Assembly: GCF_900996225.1 (NCBI RefSeq)
Contig: NZ_CAAJGL010000101.1
Location: 248,001-312,000 of the forward strand
Length of the DNA stretch: 64,000 nucleotides
Direction of reading: 5' to 3'
From: Paraburkholderia sp. BCC1884
GTDB taxonomy: Bacteria > Pseudomonadota > Gammaproteobacteria > Burkholderiales > Burkholderiaceae
Positions 25,069-32,951 of the stretch are shown piece after piece. The notes under the pieces are model-generated. The model was given only the letters and a program-made list of their open reading frames with translations. It did not search any database and was not told the origin of the DNA. Position numbers and translations under genes: made by a program. How positions within the stretch are numbered: the stretch's first letter is position 1; every line of letters begins with the position of its first letter.

Positions 25069-25505
25069 GCCTGCCGGCCGGACGTGAGGCGACGCTGCTT
25101 GCGTTCGACTATGGTGAAAAACGCATCGGCGTGGCGGTTGGCAATTCGCTGACCCGCAGCGCGCGGCCGCTCGTCATCGTGCAGAACCGCAGCCGCGAAT
25201 ATCGCTTCGAGGCGATCGGCAAACTGATCGCGGAATGGAAGCCGGACATGCTGGTCGTCGGCTTGCCGATGCATCCCGACGGCACGCCGCATGAGATGAC
25301 CCAACTCGCAAAGCGCTTCGGCAATCAGCTGAATGGCCGCTTCAATCTGCCGGTCACGTGGATCGACGAGCGTTATTCGTCGGTCGAGGCGAAGGCGGAA
25401 ATCCGCGCCGGTAACGGCCGCGCCGATATGCTCGACGCCGAAGCCGCCAGCATCATCCTCCAGCAATACTTTGACGGACTGTCCGACGATCATGAGTTCC
25501 ATTGA
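25065..25505 (+). CDS. ruvX: Putative Holliday junction resolvase / pre-16S rRNA nuclease YqgF
   Basis: A 146-residue RNase H-fold protein, start ATG 25065 within the end of yqgE. The motifs are LLAFDYGEKRIGVAVGN (acidic residue 1), DMLVVGLPMHPDGTPHEM, VTWIDERYSSVEA (acidic residue 2) and DMLDAEAASIILQQYFD (acidic residue 3). This family matures the 5' end of 16S rRNA in E. coli and was originally proposed to resolve Holliday junctions. It is flanked by overlaps on both sides, so translation is coupled from yqgE to pyrR. Confidence 0.95.
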   Translation: MSLPAGREATLLAFDYGEKRIGVAVGNSLTRSARPLVIVQNRSREYRFEAIGKLIAEWKPDMLVVGLPMHPDGTPHEMTQLAKRFGNQLNGRFNLPVTWIDERYSSVEAKAEIRAGNGRADMLDAEAASIILQQYFDGLSDDHEFH

Positions 25506-26040
25506 CGCCGAAGCGTTGTATCGCGCGTTGCTCGACCAGATTCGCGCGGCCTATGGCGACCAGCTCGGCGCGGGCCGGAGCGACGCCGAAGGCGCGGTGC
25601 TGGCCGGCATTCATAGCGGCGGCGCGTGGCTCGCCGAACGGCTCGCGCACGATCTGAATCTGCCGAGTTTCGGCGTGGTCAACGTCGCCTTGCATCGCGA
25701 CGACTACGCGAAGAAAGGCCTGCACTCGCAAGCGAGCCCGACCTCGCTGCCGTTTTCCGTCGACGGTCGCCGCATCGTGCTGGTGGACGACGTGCTGTAC
25801 ACCGGCCGCACGATTCGCGCGGCGGTGAACGAGTTGTACGACTATGGCCGCCCAGCCGCGGTGGACCTGGCCGTGCTCGCGGATCGCGGCGGACGCGAGT
25901 TGCCGGTGGCGGCGCGCTTCGTCGGCGGCATGGTGACCGTGCCTGCGGACGCCACGCTCGTGCTGGCTCGCGAGCAAGGCGCTGAAGCAGGCGGCGCGCC
26001 GGCGCGGTTCACTTTTCACACTGAAGCACGGGTCGATTGA
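25492..26040 (+). CDS. pyrR: PyrR bifunctional pyrimidine regulator / uracil phosphoribosyltransferase
   Basis: A 182-residue type I phosphoribosyltransferase starting at ATG 25492, inside the ruvX 3' end. The PRPP loop is IVLVDDVLYTGRTIRAAVNE, and AGIHSGGAWLAERL and DYAKKGLHSQASPTSLPF are the usual PyrR segments. In Bacillus PyrR attenuates pyr mRNA; in pseudomonads and related Gram-negatives its regulatory mode differs and is less clear. It immediately precedes pyrB and the inactive pyrC, as in Pseudomonas. No antiterminator structure was recognised in the 134-base gap to pyrB, which instead contains a tetranucleotide repeat. Confidence 0.93.
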   Translation: MSSIDAEALYRALLDQIRAAYGDQLGAGRSDAEGAVLAGIHSGGAWLAERLAHDLNLPSFGVVNVALHRDDYAKKGLHSQASPTSLPFSVDGRRIVLVDDVLYTGRTIRAAVNELYDYGRPAAVDLAVLADRGGRELPVAARFVGGMVTVPADATLVLAREQGAEAGGAPARFTFHTEARVD

Positions 26041-26055
26041 ACGCGGCGCAAGCAA

Positions 26056-26087
26056 GCGTGCGTGGGTGCGTGGGTGCGTGCGTGCGT
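26056..26087 (+). repeat. GCGT/GGGT tetranucleotide tandem repeat
   Basis: Eight consecutive four-base units, six GCGT and two GGGT, in the gap between pyrR and pyrB (87 bases before the pyrB start). Such tracts can change length by slippage. Any effect on pyrB expression is speculative. Confidence 0.8.
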
Positions 26088-26174
26088 GAGCCAGGGCCTG
26101 TCGGCCCGGCACCGTAGCACGCGGTCAGCATCGACATCGATCACGTTGAAGCCCGTATTTGAAGCAGGTACACC

Positions 26175-27200
26175 ATGAACACCGCCACCCCGGCTCCCAA
26201 GGATTCCGCCGATAGCGCCACCGAGCGCTTCCGTTACGGCTTCCTGAAGGGCAACCCGCAGCTCACGAAAAACGGCGAGCTCAAACATCTGCTGTCGATC
26301 GAAGGTTTGCCGAAGGCGATCGTCAATCACATTCTCGACACCGCCGATCAGTTCGTCAGCGTGACCGATCGCGAAGTGAAAAAGGTGCCGCTGTTGCGCG
26401 GCAAGTCGGTGTTCAATCTGTTCTTCGAGAACTCGACGCGCACGCGTACCACCTTCGAAATCGCTGCCACGCGTCTGTCGGCCGATGTGCTGAATCTGAA
26501 TATCAACGCATCGTCCACGAGCAAGGGCGAGTCGCTGCTCGACACGATCAACAACCTTTCGGCGATGCATGCCGACATGTTCGTCGTGCGTCACGCCTCG
26601 AGCGGCGCGCCGTATCTGATCGCCCAGCATTGCGCGCCGCACGTGCACGTGATCAACGCTGGCGACGGCCGTCACGCCCACCCCACACAGGGGCTGCTCG
26701 ACATGTACACGATCCGCCACTACAAGAAAGATTTCACGAATCTGCGTGTGGCGATCGTCGGCGACATTCTGCATTCGCGGGTGGCGCGTTCCGATATCCA
26801 CGCGCTGACCACGCTCGGTGTGCCGGAAGTGCGCGCGATCGGTCCGCGCACGCTGCTGCCGGGCGGCCTCGAACAGATGGGCGTGCGGGTGTTCCACAAT
26901 CTCGACGAAGGCCTGAAGGACGTCGACGTGATCATCATGCTGCGTCTGCAGAACGAGCGGATGAGCGGTGCGCTGCTGCCCTCGGCGCAGGAGTACTTCA
27001 AGAGCTGGGGCTTGACGCCGGAGCGCCTCGCGCTCGCCGCGCCCGACGCGATCGTGATGCATCCGGGCCCGATGAATCGCGGCGTCGAAATCGACTCGCA
27101 AGTGGCCGACGGTCCGCAATCGGTGATTCTGAATCAGGTGACATTCGGCATCGCGGTGCGCATGGCGGTGATGGGTATCGTCGCGGGCAATCACGACTGA
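26175..27200 (+). CDS. pyrB: Aspartate carbamoyltransferase catalytic subunit
   Basis: A 341-residue ATCase of the class paired with an inactive dihydroorotase. Start is ATG 26175. The carbamoyl-phosphate site FFENSTRTRTTFE is near residue 85, followed by SSTSKGESLLDTINNL (80s loop Ser/Lys), HPTQGLLDMYTI, and the C-terminal VMHPGPMNRGVEI. It makes N-carbamoyl-aspartate, the first committed pyrimidine step. It is about 30 residues longer than E. coli PyrB, with an N-terminal extension typical of the Pseudomonas-type enzyme. The next gene, 34 bases downstream, encodes the noncatalytic partner required for that assembly. Confidence 0.97.
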   Translation: MNTATPAPKDSADSATERFRYGFLKGNPQLTKNGELKHLLSIEGLPKAIVNHILDTADQFVSVTDREVKKVPLLRGKSVFNLFFENSTRTRTTFEIAATRLSADVLNLNINASSTSKGESLLDTINNLSAMHADMFVVRHASSGAPYLIAQHCAPHVHVINAGDGRHAHPTQGLLDMYTIRHYKKDFTNLRVAIVGDILHSRVARSDIHALTTLGVPEVRAIGPRTLLPGGLEQMGVRVFHNLDEGLKDVDVIIMLRLQNERMSGALLPSAQEYFKSWGLTPERLALAAPDAIVMHPGPMNRGVEIDSQVADGPQSVILNQVTFGIAVRMAVMGIVAGNHD

Positions 27201-27234
27201 TCCCGTCGAGTACAGGTTAAACAAAAGGCAGCGC

Positions 27235-28515
27235 ATGAAGATTCATATTCAAGGCGGCACGCTGATCGATCCGGTAGCGGGCACCGAACAGCAGCAGGAC
27301 GTTTTTATCGCGGCGGGCAAGTTCGCCGCCATCGGCCATGCGCCGGCCGACTTCCACGCAGAGAAGACGATCGACGCCAAGGGCTTGCACATCGCGCCGG
27401 GTCTGGTCGATCTGTCCGCGCGTTTACGCGAACCGGGCTACGAACACAAGGCGACGCTCGAATCCGAAATGGCCGCGGCGCTCGCGGGCGGCGTGACGAG
27501 CCTCGTATGTCCGCCGGACACCGATCCGACTCTCGACGAACCGGGCCTCGTCGAGATGCTCAAGTTCCGCGCGCGCAATCTGAACCAGGCGCACGTATAT
27601 CCGCTCGGCGCGTTGACGGTCGGCCTCAAAGGTCAGGTCATCACCGAGATGGTCGAGCTGACGGAGTCGGGTTGCATCGGCTTTTCGCAGGCCGATGTGC
27701 CGGTGGTCGACACGCAGGTGCTGATGCGCGCGCTGCAATACGCGAGAACCTACGGCTACACGACGTGGCTGCGTCCGGTGGATGCGTATCTCGGCAAGGG
27801 CGGGGTGGCCGCGAGCGGCGCGCTGGCCTCGCGTCTCGGTCTGTCGGGCGTGCCCGTGTCGGCGGAAACCATCGCGCTGCATACGATCTTCGAACTCGTG
27901 CGCGTCACGGGCGCGCGGGTGCATCTGTCGCATCTGTCGTCGGCGGCGGGCATCGCGCTGATGCGCGCGGCCAAGACCGAAGGCCTGCCGGTTTCGTGCG
28001 ACGTCACCATCAATCACGTCCATCTGATCGATCTGGACATCGGTTACTTCGATGCGCAGTTCCGGCTCGATCCGCCGCTGCGTCAACAGCGCGATCGCGA
28101 GGCGATCCGCGCGGGTCTCGTCGACGGTACGATCGACGCGATCTGCTCCGACCACACACCGGTCGACGACGACGAAAAGCTGCTGCCGTTTGCCGAAGCC
28201 ACGCCGGGTGCAACGGGCCTGGAGCTGTTCCTTTCGCTGACCGTGAAATGGGCCGACGAAGCCGGTGTGCCGCTCGCCAAGGCGCTGAGCCGCATCACCA
28301 CCGCGCCGGCCGATGTGTTGAATCTCGAAGTGGCGGGTCGCCTCGCCGTGGGTGGCGCGGCCGATCTCTGTGTGTTCGATCGTCACGCGCACTGGCGCGT
28401 CGAGCCGCGCGCGCTGAAGAGCCAGGGGCACAACACGCCGTTCCTCGGCTACGAACTGCCGGCGCAAGTGCGGGCGACGATCGTGTCCGGTCACGTCGCT
28501 TTCGAACAGCGCTAA
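27235..28515 (+). CDS. pyrC': Noncatalytic dihydroorotase homologue (PyrC', ATCase partner)
   Basis: A 426-residue dihydroorotase-fold protein starting at ATG 27235. Active enzymes have D-x-H-x-H-x-R-E-P-G for two metal ligands. Here it reads D59-L-S61-A-R63-L-R65-E-P-G, so both histidines are lost. Other landmarks remain (HLSHLSSAAGI, DAICSDHTPVDDDE, NTPFLGYEL). In Pseudomonas, pyrB is followed by such an inactive pyrC', whose product holds the ATCase dodecamer together without making dihydroorotate. The same arrangement and lost ligands support that role here, and imply a functional PyrC elsewhere in the genome. It is probably co-transcribed with pyrB. Confidence 0.92.
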   Translation: MKIHIQGGTLIDPVAGTEQQQDVFIAAGKFAAIGHAPADFHAEKTIDAKGLHIAPGLVDLSARLREPGYEHKATLESEMAAALAGGVTSLVCPPDTDPTLDEPGLVEMLKFRARNLNQAHVYPLGALTVGLKGQVITEMVELTESGCIGFSQADVPVVDTQVLMRALQYARTYGYTTWLRPVDAYLGKGGVAASGALASRLGLSGVPVSAETIALHTIFELVRVTGARVHLSHLSSAAGIALMRAAKTEGLPVSCDVTINHVHLIDLDIGYFDAQFRLDPPLRQQRDREAIRAGLVDGTIDAICSDHTPVDDDEKLLPFAEATPGATGLELFLSLTVKWADEAGVPLAKALSRITTAPADVLNLEVAGRLAVGGAADLCVFDRHAHWRVEPRALKSQGHNTPFLGYELPAQVRATIVSGHVAFEQR

Positions 28516-28552
28516 TCGCCGCGGCATCGCTCAGATACGGAACGCACCGACC

Positions 28553-29383
28553 ATGAAGCTCGCCTTACGCAAGGCCCGTCTCCTCGCGCATCTGTTGCAC
28601 GGCATGTGGACCGTCGCGACGCGGTTTCCACGCGCCAGCGTGCAGCAGCGTCAAACGCTGAATCGCGAGTGGTCGCTGAAAATGCTGCGGCTGTGCGGCA
28701 TGCGGCTCGTCGTTCATAACGACAGCGCACGCCTCGATCGCGGCGCGCTGGTGGTCGCCAATCACATCTCGTGGATCGACATCTACGTGATCAATGCGTG
28801 GCGGCCGACACCGTTCGTTTCGAAGGCGGAGATCCGGCAATGGCCGATAGTCGGCTGGCTCGCGCAGCAACTCGATACGGTGTTCATCCAGCGCGAGAAG
28901 CGCAGCGACGCGAAGCGGATCATGCATGAACTGTCCGGGCGCCTGAGTGCGGGCGAACTGATGTGCGTGTTCCCCGAGGGCACGACGTCCAGCGGACTCA
29001 CACTGCTGCCGTTTCACGCGAATATGTTCCAGGCGGCCGTGTCGGCGTCCGTGCCGGTGCAGCCGCTGTGCATCATGTATGAGGACGGCCAGGGGCGGCA
29101 ATCCACCGCGCCGGCTTATATCGACGACCTGTCGCTCGCCGATTCGCTGAATCTGCTGCTGCAAGGCGGCCCGTTGACGGCGCATGTCCACGTGGGCGCG
29201 CCGCTTGCGCCGGGCGCGGACCGGCGCACGTTGGCGGCGGAGGCGGAAGGGGTGATTGCTGCTGCGCTGCGGCAGATGCAGGGCGGCCGGGCGACTGCCG
29301 CGGTGGCTGCGCAAGAGGCCGTGTCGGCAGCGACGACGGGGGCGCTGATCGAGCCTGTCGATCACTCGGGCCGTTCGGCGTAG
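28553..29383 (+). CDS. 1-acylglycerol-3-phosphate O-acyltransferase (PlsC-like)
   Basis: A 276-residue acyltransferase, start ATG 28553. Catalytic block I is N70-H71-ISWI-D76 (H-x4-D), block II includes DTVFIQREKRSDAKRI, block III is F140-P141-E142-G143-T144-T-S, and block IV has VPVQPLCIMYED. A hydrophobic N-terminal part may insert in the inner membrane. Such enzymes add the second acyl chain to lysophosphatidate, but members next to pyr genes may instead act on other lysolipids such as ornithine lipids. The C-terminal 40 residues are Ala/Thr-rich and variable. It is co-directional with pyrBC' with a 37-base gap. Confidence 0.88.
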   Translation: MKLALRKARLLAHLLHGMWTVATRFPRASVQQRQTLNREWSLKMLRLCGMRLVVHNDSARLDRGALVVANHISWIDIYVINAWRPTPFVSKAEIRQWPIVGWLAQQLDTVFIQREKRSDAKRIMHELSGRLSAGELMCVFPEGTTSSGLTLLPFHANMFQAAVSASVPVQPLCIMYEDGQGRQSTAPAYIDDLSLADSLNLLLQGGPLTAHVHVGAPLAPGADRRTLAAEAEGVIAAALRQMQGGRATAAVAAQEAVSAATTGALIEPVDHSGRSA

Positions 29384-29506
29384 CCCGTGGGCTCAGGCGC
29401 TGGCGACTCGCATCGTGATGCGCTTGTGGCCATAGTGCGTGGCCATAGTTTCCGGGCCGGCTCGAAGCGCGCTGATCGTTTTCGAGTCGCGCCGGTTCTG
29501 CCCGTT

Positions 29507-30418
29507 CTAGTTGCCGCCGCCGGGTGCGCGGCAGCTTTCACAATCGACCTGCGTCAGCGTGCGTTCAGCCGGATTCGGCGCGAGGCGCACGGCCGACAAT
29601 CGCTCGCCCCACACGCAGCCCGAGTCGAGTCCGATCAGATTGTCGCGCAAGGTCAAACCGAGCGCGGCCCAATGACCGAACACCACCGTTACGTCGGAGG
29701 TCTTGCGCGAAGCCACGTCGAACCACGGCACGCAGCCTGGCGGCGCGGCGTTCAGGCCGCCACTGCTGCTGAAATCCATCGCGCCTTCGGCGTCGCAGAA
29801 GCGGATGCGCGTCAACGCGCTGCAGGTCAGACGCAGCCGCTCGATCCCCTTCAAATTGGGCTTCCAGCGATTCGGCTCGTTGCCATACAAACCCGCCAGC
29901 GTGTCCTTCCAGTTCGGCGCGCGCAGCGCCCGCTGCAATTCGTCGGCGAGTTCCATCGTGAGACTCGCATCCCATTGCGGCAGCACGCCCGCATGAACCA
30001 TCAGCATGCCGTTGTCGAAGTGCGCGAGCGGACGATGCCGAACCCAGTCGAGCAGATCGTCGGCGTCGGGCGCGGCGAGGATTTCGTCGATCGTGTCGCC
30101 TTTCTTCGACTTGCGAATCCCCGCCGACACCGACAGCAGATGCAGATCGTGATTGCCGAGCACCGGCACCGCACGCTCGCCGAGCGCGATGATGTCGCGC
30201 AGCGTGGCGAGCGATTCGGCGCCCCGGTTGATCAGGTCGCCGGCGAACCAGAGTGGCGTGTCGGCCGATGGCGCGGCTTTGGCCAGCAGTTGCTGGAACG
30301 GTGTGCGGCAGCCCTGCAGGTCGCCGAAGGCAAGGGGAACAGGGCGGGACGTGGCGCTGGCAGTGTTGGAGGGTGTCATCGAGGAAGTCGGTGCAGTTTG
30401 ATACACGCGGTTACGCAT
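29507..30418 (-). CDS. apaH: Diadenosine tetraphosphatase, symmetrical
   Basis: A 303-residue calcineurin-like phosphoesterase on the minus strand. Metal-binding motifs are PLAFGDLQGCRTPF (GDxxG, with the family's usual H replaced by Q in the Gln-containing form GDLQG), WFAGDLINRG (GDxxNRG) and VPVLGNHDLHLL (GNHD), followed by HPLAHF- and MVHAGVLPQWD-type segments and FGHWAALGL. ApaH hydrolyses Ap4A to two ADP and also removes Np4 caps from RNA. Start ATG 30418 gives about 28 residues before the fold; ATG 30379 is an alternative. It is convergent with the acyltransferase gene and divergent from the Rmd-like gene. Confidence 0.93.
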   Translation of the reverse strand: MRNRVYQTAPTSSMTPSNTASATSRPVPLAFGDLQGCRTPFQQLLAKAAPSADTPLWFAGDLINRGAESLATLRDIIALGERAVPVLGNHDLHLLSVSAGIRKSKKGDTIDEILAAPDADDLLDWVRHRPLAHFDNGMLMVHAGVLPQWDASLTMELADELQRALRAPNWKDTLAGLYGNEPNRWKPNLKGIERLRLTCSALTRIRFCDAEGAMDFSSSGGLNAAPPGCVPWFDVASRKTSDVTVVFGHWAALGLTLRDNLIGLDSGCVWGERLSAVRLAPNPAERTLTQVDCESCRAPGGGN

Positions 30419-30571
30419 GAGACGTGCCGCGTTGGGCGGTGCAGCATGCTAGCGTGACATAATAGCCCGTTTGAAGCACGGATATCGCGCGCTGCGCCGC
30501 CGGGCGCGATTGAGCGTGGCAAGCGCGCGATATTGCGACACAACACGATGACTTACGTGAACGGAGAAAGC

Positions 30572-31483
30572 ATGTCGTCTTTTCATGCGAAGCAACCTAT
30601 CCGCACACTCGTCACCGGGGCGAGCGGCTTTACGGGCCGCTATCTGGTCGAGAACCTGCTGGGCCGTGGCCATACCGTGATCGAGACGGTGGCGGGCCGC
30701 GACGAGGCCGAAACACCCACGCGGTTGCGCCTCGACATCACGTCGCCGGCCGACTGCCGGCGCGTGATCGAAGCCGTGCGGCCCGACTACATCGTTCACC
30801 TCGCTGCGATCAGCTTTGTCGGTCATAACGACCCGCTCGACTTCTACCGCGTCAACGTACTCGGCACTTTGAACCTGCTGGAGGCGTGCGAGGCCGTCGG
30901 CCACACGCCGCGCAAGCTGTTGATCGCGAGCAGCGCGAATGTGTATGGCAATGTAACCAGCCGCGCGATCGACGAGACGTTTCCGCTCACGCCGGTCAAT
31001 CACTACGCGGCCAGCAAGGCGGCGATGGAAACCATGGTGCGGACCTGGTTCGACCGTCTGCCGATCCTGATCGTGCGGCCGTTCAACTACACGGGCCGTG
31101 GCCAGGCGTCGAACTTCCTCGTGCCGAAGATCGTCGAGCATTTCGCGCGGCGCGAAGCGTCGATCGAATTGGGCAATATCGACGTGGCGCGCGATTTCTC
31201 GGACGTGCGGTATGTGGCGAGTGCTTATGAAGCACTGCTCGACTCCGGGGCCGCGTCGGAAACCGTCAATGTCTGTACCGGCACGCCTTACACGCTGCGC
31301 GAGATCCTCTCGGCGGCGAGCGAACTGACCGGGCACGAGATCGACGTCCGGATCAATCTGGCTTTCGTGCGTCAAACCGACGTCAAGATGCTGGCAGGGT
31401 CGCCCGCCAAGTTGCATGCGCTGGTCCCTAAGGTCGAGCCGATTCCGTTCATGAATACGCTTAAATGGATGTTGGCCGCCTGA
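30572..31483 (+). CDS. NAD(P)-dependent epimerase/dehydratase, Rmd-like (GDP-4-keto-6-deoxymannose reductase type)
   Basis: A 303-residue extended SDR; start ATG 30572 with GGAG six bases upstream. The cofactor loop is VTGASGFTGRYLVENLL, the catalytic pair Y145-x3-K149 is in HYAASKAAME, and VYGNVTSRAIDE precedes it. The stretch ELGNIDVARDFSDVRYV with ETVNVCTGTPYTLREI closely follows Rmd, which reduces GDP-4-keto-6-deoxy-D-mannose to GDP-D-rhamnose. A GDP-mannose 4,6-dehydratase, which would supply that substrate, is not in the window. It is separated from the rml genes by a 402-base gap, so may be expressed on its own. Other 4-keto sugar reductase roles are possible. Confidence 0.75.
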   Translation: MSSFHAKQPIRTLVTGASGFTGRYLVENLLGRGHTVIETVAGRDEAETPTRLRLDITSPADCRRVIEAVRPDYIVHLAAISFVGHNDPLDFYRVNVLGTLNLLEACEAVGHTPRKLLIASSANVYGNVTSRAIDETFPLTPVNHYAASKAAMETMVRTWFDRLPILIVRPFNYTGRGQASNFLVPKIVEHFARREASIELGNIDVARDFSDVRYVASAYEALLDSGAASETVNVCTGTPYTLREILSAASELTGHEIDVRINLAFVRQTDVKMLAGSPAKLHALVPKVEPIPFMNTLKWMLAA

Positions 31484-31885
31484 AGGCGTCGAGTGCCGGC
31501 ATTTGCGGGTATTTATCGTAATCTGGTGCCGCATTCGCGGCATTATCTTTCTCCGCTGCGAATTTCCATCAATTGATTCGCTCCACCATTGTTCGCGAAT
31601 GGCGGAGCGGTCGCGTCTACCGATATCAGATCCGCTCCACGGACCTTGCGATTGACTGTCGCCAGTGCAATGGAAACCAAACTTGTCAAGCTGTTTCAAG
31701 TTGTTAGGGTTCTAGTTTTTGCCCTTGGCGGCTTTATAATCGGGGCTTCATAAGATTGGCGTTTGAGCGCCTGCCTGCTTTGCACGCGGTTGCGCCGGAT
31801 GTCGACAAGACTCGAAAACCACAACACGGGGTAGTGGATCGGCAATGTCATTGCGATCCGCCACTAACATCTAGAAGGGAATTTC
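31484..31885 (+). promoter_or_regulatory. rml operon leader with candidate -10 box
   Basis: A 402-base gap without a supported gene. TATAAT at 31735-31740 (preceded by CTT) is a perfect -10 hexamer about 146 bases before rmlB; the matching -35 position holds only weak matches (TAGTTT-like). The region around 31660-31740 is relatively AT-rich. A long leader with a strong stem-loop follows, then AAGGGAA just before the rmlB start. It probably holds the promoter of the rmlBDAC-wzm-wzt transcript. Confidence 0.5.
31832..31866 (+). promoter_or_regulatory. Stem-loop in the rmlB leader
   Basis: TAGTGG pairs with CCACTA, then ATC with GAT and GCAATG with CATTGC, with small bulges, giving a long interrupted hairpin that ends 19 bases before the rmlB start codon. 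No T-run follows, so it is not a terminator. It could protect the mRNA or be a protein or RNA target. Confidence 0.5.
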
Positions 31886-32941
31886 ATGATCCTGGTAACG
31901 GGCGGTGCCGGCTTTATCGGCGCCAATTTCGTGCTCGACTGGCTGAATGCGTCGGACGAAGCAGTGCTCAACGTCGACAAGCTGACCTACGCGGGCAACC
32001 TGGGTACGCTGAAATCGCTGCAGGGCAATTCCAGGCATGTATTCGCGCAGGTCGATATCTGCGACCGTACCGCGCTCGACGCGCTGTTCGCCGAGCACAA
32101 GCCGCGCGCCGTGCTGCACTTTGCTGCCGAGAGCCATGTCGACCGTTCGATTCACGGCCCGGCCGATTTCGTGCAAACCAACGTGGTCGGCACTTTTACC
32201 TTGCTCGAAGCCACGCGCCAGTACTGGAACACGCTGGCCGAGACGGACAAGGCGGCCTTCCGCTTCCTGCACGTCTCGACCGACGAAGTGTTCGGCTCGC
32301 TGTCCGCCACCGATCCGCAATTCTCCGAAACCACGCCTTACGCACCGAATAGCCCGTATTCGGCGACCAAGGCCGGGTCCGACCACCTCGTGCGCGCCTA
32401 CCATCACACGTACGGCTTGCCGGTGCTGACGACCAACTGCTCGAACAACTATGGTCCGTATCAGTTCCCCGAGAAGCTGATTCCGCTGATCATCGCCAAT
32501 GCGCTCGGCGGCAAGCCGCTGCCGGTCTATGGCGACGGTCAGAACGTGCGTGACTGGCTCTATGTCGGCGACCACTGCAGCGCGATTCGCGAAGTGCTCG
32601 CGCGCGGCACGCCTGGCGAGACGTACAACGTCGGCGGCTGGAACGAGAAGAAGAACCTCGACGTGGTGCACACGCTGTGCGATCTGCTCGACCAGTTGCG
32701 TCCGAAGACCGCGGGTTCGTACCGCGATCAGATCACGTACGTGAAGGATCGTCCGGGCCATGACCGTCGTTATGCCATCGACGCCCGCAAGCTCGAGCGC
32801 GAACTCGGCTGGAAGCCGGCGGACACCTTCGAGACCGGCATGGCGAAGACGGTCCAGTGGTATCTGGACAATCAGGCGTGGTCGGATGAAGTCGCGTCGG
32901 GCGAGTATCGCAAGTGGGTGGCCCAACAATATGCATCGTAA
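31886..32941 (+). CDS. rmlB: dTDP-glucose 4,6-dehydratase
   Basis: A 351-residue extended SDR, start ATG 31886 with AAGGGAA upstream. It starts MILVTGGAGFIGANFVLDW and has NVDKLTYAGNLGTL, VHYFAAESHVDRSI-type sequence (here HFAAESHVDRSIHGP), the catalytic HVSTDEVFGSL with its Asp-Glu pair, and Y158-SAT-K162. It converts dTDP-glucose to dTDP-4-keto-6-deoxyglucose using bound NAD. This is the second step to dTDP-L-rhamnose and also the source of substrate for the WecE homologue at 14.6 kb. First gene of rmlBDAC, followed by the ABC exporter genes. Confidence 0.98.
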   Translation: MILVTGGAGFIGANFVLDWLNASDEAVLNVDKLTYAGNLGTLKSLQGNSRHVFAQVDICDRTALDALFAEHKPRAVLHFAAESHVDRSIHGPADFVQTNVVGTFTLLEATRQYWNTLAETDKAAFRFLHVSTDEVFGSLSATDPQFSETTPYAPNSPYSATKAGSDHLVRAYHHTYGLPVLTTNCSNNYGPYQFPEKLIPLIIANALGGKPLPVYGDGQNVRDWLYVGDHCSAIREVLARGTPGETYNVGGWNEKKNLDVVHTLCDLLDQLRPKTAGSYRDQITYVKDRPGHDRRYAIDARKLERELGWKPADTFETGMAKTVQWYLDNQAWSDEVASGEYRKWVAQQYAS

Positions 32942-32951
32942 GGCGAGTTCG

